Assembly: GCA_014529385.2 (NCBI GenBank)
Contig: CM043942.1
Location: 29,634,969 to 29,698,968, forward strand
Source: Adiantum capillus-veneris
Lineage: Eukaryota; Streptophyta; Polypodiopsida; Polypodiales; Pteridaceae
Reading direction: 5' to 3'
DNA length: 64,000 nt
Both the position numbers and the translations under genes were made by a program. This document shows, one piece after another, positions 23,102 to 33,013 of this stretch; position 1 is the first letter of the stretch, and each line of letters opens with the position of its first letter. The notes beneath the pieces were generated by a model. The model had not been told where the DNA came from. It searched no databases and worked only from the letters and a program-made list of their open reading frames with translations.

Positions 23102-23727
23102 TTATCTACTTGCTACGCGAGCTACGGAGCCGCCATTGGAGAAGCGACACCGCCATTGTGTTAGCAACGGCGAGAGCTACGCACTGATACCAAAAGTGCG
23201 CGCTATTGGCTTTTATGTGTGGTAAGTTCCTACGAGCTTCGGTGTGAGTTTTCTTCCAACTCGTGTGTCGGAATAGAGCGTGCAGCATATCTATAGAACC
23301 ACAACGAGTAGAGCTACACATTAGTACCATCGGGGTCAAGTTTCGATCACCTGTATTTTTCGGCCTGTCTTCATACGCGTTTACCGCACGGAGTGATTAT
23401 AGGTTGATTTTGCAGTTCAAGTCTTTAAGGTGTTGTTCTTACCTAGTGTATAGACTTCCCCTTGAGTTTGAGATCGATTCAATGATTCTAGATCCTGTTT
23501 CGTATAGCATTCGTTCGTAGTAAGGATTTCAGTCACTTGCGTATTTTAGAACTTAGATTTGATTTCCTTAGTAGTGATTGTCATTAGAAGGTCGAGTAGG
23601 TGATTTGACACCCACCTAGTTGTTTCCATGCGCCTGCGGGTCAAGCTCCGTCCTCGTCTGACAAATTCTGTTGTTGGTTGAGTTCTCGCTATTTAGCTTC
23701 CGCTAGCGGCGTAACCGCCTTAACATT

Positions 23728-23745
23728 TGGCGCCGCTGCCGGGGA
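23728..23745 (+). other. GYP-I primer binding site (tRNA-Asp)
   Basis: TGGCGCCGCTGCCGGGGA starts two bases after the LTR and matches the complement of the plant tRNA-Asp 3' end with one difference (CTGCC for TTGCC). This primer type is typical of Tat/Athila-like gypsy elements. Confidence 0.9.
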
Positions 23746-25141
23746 CGAGAGCCCCAAGTAGGCGACCTTAGACTAATCCTACGAGGTGAGTCGTATAAAC
23801 TACTTTGTATACTTTAGTTAGAAAAGATCTAGGAGTGGTGGACTCCGAAGATCTCGAGAGATACTAGGAAGTGGGGTATTCCTAGGTCTTCCGTGTTGAC
23901 AGTATTTTTAGATTAGCTTAGATTTGTTTGTTGTTTTGTTGGTGTTGAGTAGTTGTTGATAGAAGAAGAATTTGCTAGTTCATGAGTGGCAGTGGATCTC
24001 TTTAAAATCACAATTACCAAACCCATTTTATGATTAGGAATAGCTTAGGTAGGACTTCATTTGATCCTGATCTAGAGCTAGCAATCATTGGAGTATTTGC
24101 TTGATATGGTTGATTGCATGTTAGATCACTAAACCGTCGAGTTAGTAGTGAAACTTGCAATAAACAAAAGTCAGAGAAATTTTTTGTGTATCTGGGAGTT
24201 GCTGAGCACTTCAGAAAGCTTTACAAAGGATTCTGTGCCAAAAAACTGGAAATCTGCAACTTTAAACATCATACGCGTATGATGTCTAAATGACCAAACA
24301 GAGACCAAAACATAAATTTTGACTTTACCAGAGTGTTCAAAAGGGGGGTTATACCCTAATTTCAACTTAAAACAAGAGCATTAACACTCAAAGAAAACAA
24401 AAAATACAAGTCGGAGTCCAAGAAACGCAAAGAAGAGGAAATGTTGGATTCAGATCTTGTTTTTACATTCAAACCTGACAAAAACACTTGAAACTCAATT
24501 ATAAACATTGGAGAAGGCTTAAAACCAAGAATAGTCAAAATCTGGGACAAAAGACATCATACGCGTATAATGTCTTTTGGCACATCCACTGCTTATTTTT
24601 GATATTTGACCTGACAAGATTGTTACAAGCACTGTAGAAAGCATAAATATCAAGTCTTGACCCAAATTGATGAAAAAAACATCATACGCGTATGATGTCT
24701 TTGACCTAATTTCAGACATATTTTGATACTTTGCTAACATAGATCCATTGTAATAGCTGTCTAGAGGTTATATTTCAAGTTTCATCCCATTTGGATCACA
24801 ATTGACCCAAAACAAGTCAAAAGCGGAAAATTGCCAAGAAAAGCCTAAATTAGCCATAACTTGCTCAAACAGAGTTCAAACTGAATTTTGTGAGTGGAAA
24901 GAGCATAAGGGGGCTATTGAGAGTGAGCATAGCCAAAATAGTCTAAATTTGTGAAAAAAGACATCATACGCGTATAATGTCTTTTTCAGCATAACTGCAA
25001 CAAAATTCTCACTTGATGAAACAGAAGTTGTCCAACTGACAAGATTAAACAATTGACCAAGTATCAATCAGTTTGGATCAATTCTGACCACAAAAACTTG
25101 AGGAAAACAAATTGCCGAGATGGAAAAGTTAAAGTCCTTGA
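23746..25141 (+). other. GYP-I leader before gag
   Basis: About 1.4 kb without coding signal between the primer site and the gag frame. It contains four of the nine ACGCGT-centred dyads. Long leaders are common in this gypsy group. Confidence 0.7.
24266..24982 (+). repeat. 5' dyad cluster: four copies of an ACGCGT-centred palindrome
   Basis: acatcatacgcgtatgatgt, a perfect self-complementary 20-mer, occurs at 24266-24285 and 24679-24698. Variants with tataatg in the right arm occur at 24552-24575 and 24959-24982, there extended by ag and ct to 24 bp. Surrounding sequence is not repeated apart from short A-rich and gtct edges. The same motif recurs five times after pol. Confidence 0.95.
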
Positions 25142-25147
25142 GGGGAA

Positions 25148-26419
25148 TTGTTGAATTTGAGATCGGGCAGGAACCTCCAGAATAACCAACCAAAACAAGG
25201 GGAACCAGCAAGTGTCATATCAACCAAGGGAAGTGTAAACCAAAGTTGGGTGCAACCATTAGAGCCGATCTTTGAAGGAAGTGTCTCTGATACTTCTTCG
25301 GAGAGATCTTACGAGATTTTCACCGAACACTTGGAACACTTGAGCCTGAACAACAGAGAAAATATGGCAGCAGGATCATCAAGCCCTTCCGCCACAATGA
25401 AGCTATTGTTCATAAAATACCAGTACGACAATGAGCAAGGTGCCAGGATCTACAAAGATGGAATGGACCGCTATTGTGTAAAGATAGAGGAGAGACCTAG
25501 TGAGTTCAAGGACTTAGTGCCTGTGAGCTATAGCGGAGATAGATATCTAGATGACGAGGGTACCATGTACTTGGTAGTCCTAAACCCTAACATTGTGGAC
25601 AAGTGGGGATTGATGGGCACCAAAGCCAACGTAGATGAAGAACTCGAGGAGAAAGCACCAATAATGAACTTCCCTGATGCGAGGTTAAGAAGAGAGAATG
25701 AAACTACAAGGATCAACAATGATAACATCTATGTGGGGCTATACAAATATAATAATGGGGAGCAAGATCTCTATTATAGATGTGAAGAACCCTACACCGG
25801 AGAGTTGACAGACCAAAAAAGACTTTATGTCTTTACCTACACAGAGGGATCGGAAGTGAAAATTGCTGCTTACGACAAGTATGGGAGGCAATACTCAACA
25901 ATGGGCAAGAAAGAATTAGAAGGATATACATACTTTGGGGGACCACTACATCAGTATTATGTTACTTCTAGCTCACAAAGACCAGTACCAACAAATGGAG
26001 GGCAAAACCCAATGACGACAGGAGGACAAAGAACTCAGGCTGCTGACTCTTTCAGTCAACCTCAGTACTCGAAGCCCGGACCAATGGGATCATTACATTC
26101 CAGAGAGTCAATGGATACGAATCGAGGTAGTGCAGTTCCAATCCCCACATATACCACTCCAGGTCCAAGGTTCGAAGCGGAACCATCACATTTACCTCCT
26201 AGTACTAGATTCAGGACAGGGGAACCGACAAGGGTAACCCATGAAGTCCATGATGCTAGAGAAAGCTTTAGCCGGGACACAGGAGCAATGAGATTGGTAG
26301 CAGACCATAGACGTATGAGACCATCTCAAGTAGCGAAGTGTATGCCAAAGAAGTATGGTGGTTCAGGAGATCCGTATGCACATGTGTCACTCTTTGAGCA
26401 AGTCTTAAGAGCTGAGTAG
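25148..26419 (+). CDS. GYP-I gag N-terminal part
   Basis: The frame opens after TGA at 25139. The first ATG in it is 25364 (MAAGSSSP), but LNLRSGRNL upstream looks coding, so the original start may be lost. Residues from about 80 to 285 contain two copies of a tyrosine-rich, probably beta-rich module (KYQYDNEQGARIYKDG, YKYNNGEQDLYY, YDKYGRQY) related to GYP-O ORF1. A Pro/Gly/Ser-rich linker follows. The end (MRPSQVAKCMPKKYGGSGDPYAHVSLF, residues about 395-420) leads into the retrotransposon gag domain. A TAG at 26417 interrupts; the frame continues beyond it. Confidence 0.85.
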   Translation: MLNLRSGRNLQNNQPKQGEPASVISTKGSVNQSWVQPLEPIFEGSVSDTSSERSYEIFTEHLEHLSLNNRENMAAGSSSPSATMKLLFIKYQYDNEQGARIYKDGMDRYCVKIEERPSEFKDLVPVSYSGDRYLDDEGTMYLVVLNPNIVDKWGLMGTKANVDEELEEKAPIMNFPDARLRRENETTRINNDNIYVGLYKYNNGEQDLYYRCEEPYTGELTDQKRLYVFTYTEGSEVKIAAYDKYGRQYSTMGKKELEGYTYFGGPLHQYYVTSSSQRPVPTNGGQNPMTTGGQRTQAADSFSQPQYSKPGPMGSLHSRESMDTNRGSAVPIPTYTTPGPRFEAEPSHLPPSTRFRTGEPTRVTHEVHDARESFSRDTGAMRLVADHRRMRPSQVAKCMPKKYGGSGDPYAHVSLFEQVLRAE

Positions 26420-26812
26420 ATAACAGATTTCCATACACAATACGAGGGATTTGGTCTTACTCTAGAAGGTACGGCATTGACATGGTTTCAACCACTGAAC
26501 ATAGGGGGATTCCAGGACATTGACCATTTGCTAAGAGAGTTTGCTGAGGAATTCTCAAAACGAGGGATTAAGCACAATACGGTCTCACACATATATGCTT
26601 TTAAACAAAGAGAACACGAAAAAGTGAAGGAAGCTTCACTTCGCTTCAAACAATACATTGAGAGATGTCCAGTACGTGAACGACCACAAGATGACAGACT
26701 ATCTGTTCTCTTTATTGAGGGACTGAGGAACGACACTCTCAAGAAGGACTTGCACTTGAAAGCTTGTACAAGTTTCGAGCAAGTAACGAGAGAAGCATTG
26801 TACTACCACTAA
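26420..26812 (+). pseudogene. GYP-I gag capsid-like domain
   Basis: In frame with the preceding segment. LTLEGTALTWFQPL, FAEEFSKRGI, ASLRFKQYIERCP and LFIEGLRNDTLKKDL match the plant retrotransposon gag family (Retrotrans_gag), which forms the particle shell. The segment ends at TAA (26810-26812) after ALYYH, and the next coding frame (from about 26820) is shifted by one base. A small indel near 26800-26830 therefore separates it from the nucleocapsid part. Confidence 0.85.
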
Positions 26813-26834
26813 AAAGAATGTTCAAACAACAACC

Positions 26835-28601
26835 GTGCCAAATGTAGAGCAAATGATAGAAGATGCTCTAAAAAAGATGGCACCATACCAAAAACCATTG
26901 CCAAAAACACTGAAATGGTGTGCTATTGAACAAAAATGGACAAATCATCCAACAGAGGAGTGCTATTACAACAAAGGGTATGTAAGGGAGCGTCAGTATG
27001 CACCTCCTGCTCAATTAGCACCACCTTAGGTACATCCAGTACCTCGATACCCAACGGAAAATGTACCAGGACCTATGGGGATAGAAAGACCGCAACCGGT
27101 ATTGGGACAACAACCACCTTTACCAGGAGCAAGACCAGTGGGCATTAGATATGCACCAACCTTAGAGAATCAGGAAGAACAAGCCTTAGTGCCTGTTCGA
27201 GCCTATTATGAAGAATCTGGTGCACACATGTCTCCAACTGTGTATTACCCACCAGAAGAACCCAAACAACCAGAACCATGGGGCATGATTGGGAATGTTG
27301 GAACACCAACAGTTACAAGTGCTGCTGATGAAGAGAGATACAATTTGGACGCAAGAACATTGATGTTCATAGCTCATGGAGGGTTAACAGGACAAAGACC
27401 ATCCTATCCACAAAGGACGAATCAAGTGGGATCAAGACCAGCACTAGGACCCTGTTACAAGTGTGGAGGTGACCATCTGATGAATGTTTGTCCACATACG
27501 GAAATCATTAGAATTAACGCTTATTGCACTGAGTGTGGGGTTACTCACTTCATTGAGGATTGTTCAAAGAATCCAAACAAAGTGCAAAAGATGACATTGA
27601 ATATGCTAGAAACTATTCCTACCAGCAGTGGGTTTGAAAATGAAACTCTGATACCAACGCAAGTTGTTACTAGAGCTCAAGCTAAGAAAACCACTAGAGA
27701 ACCTGAGAATGGAAATTTAGCGACTGAAATGGTTAGTCCAGGACCGCGGAGTCAGAAAAACAAATGGAAAGCTAGAAAAGCACGCATGAAGTTGAGAAAA
27801 GAACGTGAAGACGCTATTTTAGCTGAGGAACTAAAGCGAACGAAAGATAGATTAGAAAAACTTGAGAGTCAAAACGGGAAACGAGAGATGAGCCCGGAAA
27901 GAACGAAACAAAAGAGTATCAAAGAAACAACGAGCTTAAGCTCAGGGGGATCAGTGCTAGTCGACAAAGTACACGAACCATTGGACGCACTGATGAAAGC
28001 TTACGAAGCTAGGTTAAAGAACAACCAAACACAAGAGCAGAGGTGGATGACATACCCAAACGCGGAATTGGAAAAGCAGAGACTTGAAATGTGTCAGAGA
28101 ATGATCAAGACTGCACAAGCCTTATTAGAACCACCGAAAGAAACAATGAATTGTGGAACGGAAAACCCAATTCAGCAGGAGACTATCATTTCACGGGTAG
28201 CTGAAAAGACTCCTAGTGCACAAAAGCCTGAAAATACACACAAGGATGACCGCATAGTATTGAACACAACCGATCAGGAGATAGAGAGTTTTCATCCAGT
28301 CATACAGAGGTCTTACGGAAGAGATGAGGATTACAATGAATTTTGGAAACAAGTGAGAGAGGCAAACTTTGCAAACGAGCTAAGTTGCCAAGCTAGTCAG
28401 ACAAATTGGGAAAAGGACATCAGGAATCCTCCCATAGTGGAATTTGAGGCAGGATCTCAAGTGGACTTGGATCTGCAATCTTACTGGGGAGATGGGGGCT
28501 CTGTTAGAACAATGGAGAGCAAACCTCATTCACTGAATACCTTACCTTCATACTTAGGAGAGTATGAAGCAAAATCCGAGATTAGAGCACTTCCCTCATG
28601 A
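26835..28601 (+). pseudogene. GYP-I gag C-terminal part with zinc knuckles
   Basis: The frame is open apart from a TAG at 27027. Near its start is a C-x-H-x-C segment (WCAIEQKWTNHPTEEC). A proline-rich linker precedes two adjoining knuckles near 27450-27560: CYKCGGDHLMNVC and CTECGVTHFIEDC. Both are CX2CX3HX4C, one residue shorter than the usual CX2CX4HX4C. VTRAQAKK follows, as in Tat-type elements, then a Lys/Arg/Glu-rich helical part (about 27760-27900). The TGA at 28599 may be the natural gag terminator, because the protease frame continues in the same phase. Confidence 0.87.
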
Positions 28602-28622
28602 AGAATCTCATCAGAAAAAGTC

Positions 28623-29261
28623 ATGGACTCGCAAGGATTGATAGAGATCTTGTCAACACCAGTGACATGCACTATCACTCTAGCTGAGCTTTTGAGGCTA
28701 AGACCACATATGTGGACCACTGTAGGAAAATGCTTGGAGAAATTTGGGATAAAAGACCCAACATCGAGACTGCAAGAGGGTATACAAGAGCTGAGTAAAC
28801 CACAAAAGAACGCTAAGCCTGTACCCTTAAACAAGGTTGGAGATTATTGCGAAGGTGAAGAGGGGAATACAACCTTACCAGTTGAATTCCAAGGAGTAAA
28901 CACGATGGCAATACTAGACAGCGGAGCTGGGGTAGCCATTGCTACAAAAGAAATCTGGAAAAAATGGGGGAAACCAGCAATAAGGAAAACTAGGTTGAAA
29001 CTCCAATTAGCAGATGGACACATGGAGAAACCTATGGGGTTATTAGAGAAAGTCGTAGTGACTTCTTGCGGCATTGAATACGAACATACTTTTGCTATTG
29101 TCGATTTTGGCAAGGAGAATAACTATGATATCATATTGGGAAGACCATTCATGAGACAGTTGAAAATGGTCCAAGATTGGGGCTACGATCACATATACCT
29201 GAGAAATATGGAAACCACTACACGTGTGAACTTGAAAGACCATAGCTACAAAGACAGTTGA
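28623..29261 (+). CDS. GYP-I protease 1 (aspartic, upstream of RT)
   Basis: In phase with gag after TGA 28599. MAILDSGAGVAIATKEIW carries the catalytic D-S-G at 28917-28925. The flap-like middle LQLADGHMEKPMG and the C-terminal DIILGRPFM motif (near 29128-29154) complete a retroviral-type aspartic protease of about 110 residues. It would process the polyprotein inside the particle. About 80 N-terminal residues (LIEILSTPVT...) are a linker. The frame ends in the second unit of a 98-bp tandem duplication, which throws it out of phase with RT. Confidence 0.9.
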   Translation: MDSQGLIEILSTPVTCTITLAELLRLRPHMWTTVGKCLEKFGIKDPTSRLQEGIQELSKPQKNAKPVPLNKVGDYCEGEEGNTTLPVEFQGVNTMAILDSGAGVAIATKEIWKKWGKPAIRKTRLKLQLADGHMEKPMGLLEKVVVTSCGIEYEHTFAIVDFGKENNYDIILGRPFMRQLKMVQDWGYDHIYLRNMETTTRVNLKDHSYKDS

Positions 29262-29350
29262 AAATGGTCCAAGATTGGGGCTACGATCACATATACCTGA
29301 CAAATATGGAAACCACTACACGTGTGAACTTGAAAGACCATAGCTACAAA
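29155..29350 (+). repeat. 98-bp tandem duplication breaking the protease-RT frame
   Basis: Units at 29155-29252 and 29253-29350 both begin gacagttgaaaatggtccaa and are nearly identical (gagaaat versus gacaaat is the visible change). Ninety-eight is not a multiple of three, so the duplication causes the frame change between protease 1 and RT. Confidence 0.95.
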
Positions 29351-32300
29351 GATGTGAACCGAACACCGGTGGAGGAGTTTGATTCAGCTACTTTGGCAGG
29401 ATCCGAATTTCCAGCTTGGTTAGGTAAACCCAAGGAGTTATGGATGTGTGGAGCTTCGAAATGTGGAAGTCTGAAACGAGAAGAATGTGTTTTAGAAAGG
29501 GCTATCGAAGACGAAACTTATATAGGAGAACCCTTTCCAGAGGACACGCTTGAACCATTAGAATGGACACACATTCTAGCAACCCTAGATGTTTGTGCAA
29601 TTCCGAATGGTCCCACAACGAAATTTTGTGACAAGGACGGGTACGACGTGGTTCCGTACTTCATGTTGAGAACTGTACTTGAAAAAGAAACTGAAAAGAA
29701 CGATACACTGGAAAAGGAAGATGAAGAAGAGGTGTTTCACGACATTCCCGATCATCCAGAGTGGGGAAATGAAGCAGACAACAAGTCAACCGACAATTCA
29801 AGCGGAAACGAAGAAACTATAACGGATGTTCGATTTTATGATTTTCCGAACAGAACTAAACAACGCCAAAAATGCTATAGAGCAAAGAAAAAAACAAAGG
29901 GGGTTAGAACCAATCCGATGCCTAGAATAAGAGGAAAAAATCAATTCCTAATGCTAGTAAAGGCGGAAGATTGTGTTAAGGACAAGGTTTTTGGAAGAAT
30001 GAGACGCAATGATCAAAAGAGCTTACGAAAAAATAAAAGAGGCTCAAGAAATCGAGTTCAAAGGAGTGGAAAGAAAACTGAAACTGAAAAATTAGAAAAG
30101 AACAAGCGCAACAGAGAACACACGGAGTCCAAGCTAGAACGTAGAAACAAGTACAGAGAGCTCAAGAAAACTCTGAAAGACGTTTGGACGACAGAAATTG
30201 AGAGTGGAGAGGACGAAAACGCCAAAATCAAGGAAAACATGGATGTTCCCTCTCACTATAGGAAATTCACAATAGAGGATAGGAAGGTGGTATTAACCCC
30301 ACCTATTCGAGAGAGAAAGGAGAACGAATCTTATGACGGACCGGAGGATGCAAAAAAAGTTGATTTAGCAGCTCCAGGTGAGCCACCTAGACCGGTGTAC
30401 ATAGCCACAGATTTGTCTCCAGGCGAGGAAGAGAGACTTTTGAGTCTTCTCAGAGAGTATAGGGATGTGTTTGCATGGTCTTATAAGGACTTAAAGGGAG
30501 TTGACCCATCGATATGCCAACACACAATCCCACTGAAGCAAGACGCAAAGCCTAGCAGACAGAGACCATACACATATAATGATACGTTTGCTAAGCGAAT
30601 CAAAGAAGAGATAGATAAGCTAATGGAAGCTGAATTCATATACGAGATTGAACACACCGATTGGGTATCTCCAATTGTGGTAGTACCCAAGAAGAACGGA
30701 AAACTCCGAGTGTGTGTCAACTTAAAGAAAGTGAATGCTGCAACAATCAGGGACAATTATCCCCTGCCGATAACTGATCATGTTCTAAAGCGTGTATCAG
30801 GGAAAACAGCCTACTCCTTTCTTGATGGTTTTTCAGGATATAACCAGCTAGCCATAGCACTGGAAGATCAACATAAAACAGCTTTTGCAACTGAGTGGGG
30901 AATCTATGCTTATAGGGTTATGCCTTTTGGTCTAACCAATGCTCCCGCAACCTTCCAGAGGCTGATGACACATGCTTTCAAAGAATACTTAAGGTTGTTT
31001 CTAGAAATATATATGGATGACTTATGTGTACATTCTCTTCTGAGAGATGAGCATCTAGAACACCTAAGAAAAGTATTTGAGAAATGTAGGACATGTCGCA
31101 TTTGTCTCAATCCTGACAAATGTGTGTTTATGGTCCGACAGGGCAGAATTCTGGGACATATTGTCTCACAAAACGGAATATCCACGGATTTAGAGAAGAT
31201 AAAAGTTATAGTGGATATGCCTAGACCAGCCAATGCGAAACAAGTACAGAGCTTTATGGGACATTGCGGATATTATAGACGATTCATTTACATGTACGCT
31301 ATAATAGGCCAACCACTTTACAGGCTAATAGTGAACTTTGAATGGACAGAGGAGTGTGAGGAATCGTTCAAGAAATTGAAAGAGGCACTCATTACTGCTC
31401 CAGTCTTGAAATCACCAGATTGGGAGAAGATATTCCATGTGCATATAGATGCTTCGGCATATGCAATAGGATGCATTCTGGCTCAGCCAGAAGAAGGAAA
31501 CATGGATTTTCCTATCTGTTACGCCAGTCGACAGCTCAACAGTGCAGAGAAGAATTACACCACAACAGAGCGAGAGGGATTAGGAATGATATATGCTGTG
31601 AAGAAATTTCGGCATTATCTTCTAGCCAACAAGTTTGTGTTTTTTACGGATCACCAAGCCTTGCTCTACCTAGTGAATAAACCATGCAATACCGGGAGAA
31701 TAGTGAGATGGTTCATTATCTTACTGGAATTCGACTTCACGGTAGTAGTAAAGAAAGGAAAAACACATCTTAGAGCTGATCATCTTTCGCGATTGACGAA
31801 TGGAGAAGACCCTATAGGAGTAGATGACGACATGCCAGACACGTACTTGTTCAACATAGAAATGATACCGAAGTGGTCTCAAAATGTCGTTAGCCTATTA
31901 ACCTATGGAGGAGAGTTTGATAAAAGAGAATACAACCAGAAACATATTGCTATTCAGCAATCCAAGAATCTTCAATTGGTTGCAGGAAGGTTTTATCAAT
32001 TGGGAAATGATCATGTTTTACGACTATGCATCAATCCTGAGGAATATAATATGTATCTGCGTGAAGCACATGTTCAGGAAGGTGCATTTCATTGTTCAAG
32101 AAGGAACACATATAGGAATTTGTTACAATTGGGAGTCTATTGGCCAGGAATGAAAGAAAGCGTACATGCATATGTCACTGTATGTATTGTATGTTCATCA
32201 AAACCGCCAGCAGAGTATTCGACATTATATCAGATAATGATCGCTCCAGAATGGAGTCAGTATATTGTTGAATATCGCACAAATAGAACTTTCCCAGAAG

Positions 32301-33013
32301 GAACGACAAAAGCTCGAGATTACGCTTTAATAGGAGATCAACTCTATAAGAGATGTAAAGACAACCAGCTTAAGATTTTCGCATCAGAGTCTGAGTATGT
32401 GATAATCCTAGAGCAAGCTCATGGAGGAGTAGGTGGAGGCCATTTCTCAGGTGATAAAACAACAAAACTTGTTTTAGCCGCAGAAATATGGTGGCCAACA
32501 TTACATATGGACGCTGAGGAATACGTTAGACAGTGCGATGACTGTCAGTGGACCAAAGTACCACTTAAAAGAGATGATATGCCGCTTAGACCAATGATGG
32601 GGGCAAGAGCTTTTGCAAAATGGGGGATTGATTATGTCGGACCCATTTCACCTCCTGCATATAAGACTCATGTACAATACATCATTGTGGCTACAAATTA
32701 TCTAACAAAGTGGGTCGAAGCAAAGGCAACTCAAAAAGCAGATGCCAGGACCACGGCACAGTTTCTATATGAATACGTCTTTGTACGATATGGATTGCCA
32801 ATAGAAATTGTGAGTGATCAAGGCACACATTTTATAAATGAAGTGATAGAGATCCTTCTAGATGAATTCATGGTAATCCATAGGAAATCAGCCCCGTATC
32901 ATCCACAAGCAAACGGACAAGCTGAAGCAACAAACAAAACCATATGTACGGTCCTCACGAAGATTGTATCTGAGTCGAGAACTGACTGGGACCAGAAGTT
33001 GCATTCAACATGA
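29258..33013 (+). CDS. GYP-I pol: RT, RNase H, two HHCC modules, integrase core
   Basis: About 1250 codons. Residues 1-370 are a hydrophilic linker with a long Lys/Arg/Glu helix region. RT runs from about 390: FAWSYKDLKGVDP, VVVPKKNGKLRVCVNLKKVN, DGFSGYNQ, VMPFGLTNAPATFQ and YMDD at 31010-31021. RNase H follows with VHIDASAYAIG, TTEREGLGMIYAV, FFTDHQALLYL and ADHLSRL. Two zinc modules (32069-32194 and 32420-32545) come before the integrase core with WGIDYVGP, IVSDQGTHF and the Glu of ANGQAEATNKT. It makes and integrates element DNA. A TGA at 33011, where the family usually has a WAYR-type segment, ends the frame. The first codon is not ATG because the true start lies upstream of the 98-bp duplication. 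Confidence 0.94.
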   Translation: MKMVQDWGYDHIYLTNMETTTRVNLKDHSYKDVNRTPVEEFDSATLAGSEFPAWLGKPKELWMCGASKCGSLKREECVLERAIEDETYIGEPFPEDTLEPLEWTHILATLDVCAIPNGPTTKFCDKDGYDVVPYFMLRTVLEKETEKNDTLEKEDEEEVFHDIPDHPEWGNEADNKSTDNSSGNEETITDVRFYDFPNRTKQRQKCYRAKKKTKGVRTNPMPRIRGKNQFLMLVKAEDCVKDKVFGRMRRNDQKSLRKNKRGSRNRVQRSGKKTETEKLEKNKRNREHTESKLERRNKYRELKKTLKDVWTTEIESGEDENAKIKENMDVPSHYRKFTIEDRKVVLTPPIRERKENESYDGPEDAKKVDLAAPGEPPRPVYIATDLSPGEEERLLSLLREYRDVFAWSYKDLKGVDPSICQHTIPLKQDAKPSRQRPYTYNDTFAKRIKEEIDKLMEAEFIYEIEHTDWVSPIVVVPKKNGKLRVCVNLKKVNAATIRDNYPLPITDHVLKRVSGKTAYSFLDGFSGYNQLAIALEDQHKTAFATEWGIYAYRVMPFGLTNAPATFQRLMTHAFKEYLRLFLEIYMDDLCVHSLLRDEHLEHLRKVFEKCRTCRICLNPDKCVFMVRQGRILGHIVSQNGISTDLEKIKVIVDMPRPANAKQVQSFMGHCGYYRRFIYMYAIIGQPLYRLIVNFEWTEECEESFKKLKEALITAPVLKSPDWEKIFHVHIDASAYAIGCILAQPEEGNMDFPICYASRQLNSAEKNYTTTEREGLGMIYAVKKFRHYLLANKFVFFTDHQALLYLVNKPCNTGRIVRWFIILLEFDFTVVVKKGKTHLRADHLSRLTNGEDPIGVDDDMPDTYLFNIEMIPKWSQNVVSLLTYGGEFDKREYNQKHIAIQQSKNLQLVAGRFYQLGNDHVLRLCINPEEYNMYLREAHVQEGAFHCSRRNTYRNLLQLGVYWPGMKESVHAYVTVCIVCSSKPPAEYSTLYQIMIAPEWSQYIVEYRTNRTFPEGTTKARDYALIGDQLYKRCKDNQLKIFASESEYVIILEQAHGGVGGGHFSGDKTTKLVLAAEIWWPTLHMDAEEYVRQCDDCQWTKVPLKRDDMPLRPMMGARAFAKWGIDYVGPISPPAYKTHVQYIIVATNYLTKWVEAKATQKADARTTAQFLYEYVFVRYGLPIEIVSDQGTHFINEVIEILLDEFMVIHRKSAPYHPQANGQAEATNKTICTVLTKIVSESRTDWDQKLHST
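32069..32194 (+). other. First integrase HHCC zinc module
   Basis: His codons at 32069 and 32090 and Cys codons at 32183 and 32192 give HX6HX30CX2C (EAHVQEGAFHC to CIVC). It includes the conserved YWPGM segment. It is followed, one module length later, by a second copy. Confidence 0.9.
32420..32545 (+). other. Second integrase HHCC zinc module
   Basis: His at 32420 and 32441 and Cys at 32534 and 32543 again give HX6HX30CX2C (QAHGGVGGGHF to CDDC), with WWPTL in place of YWPGM. Each Cys/His is exactly 351 bases after its partner in the first module. Sequence identity is low, so the duplication is old. Confidence 0.9.

Larger units (their letters stand above)
22758..23725 (+). repeat. GYP-I 5' LTR
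   Basis: This 968-bp LTR is almost identical to 40863-41827 and to the inverted copy at 61458-62452. It holds a TATA box, a (GA)n microsatellite and, near its end, the 10-bp palindrome ccgctagcgg. Confidence 0.96.

Noticed and set aside
23028-23225. Open frame with alternating Arg/Glu
   Set aside because: It is the GA microsatellite read in frame; the same artefact occurs on the minus strand at 61936-62196.
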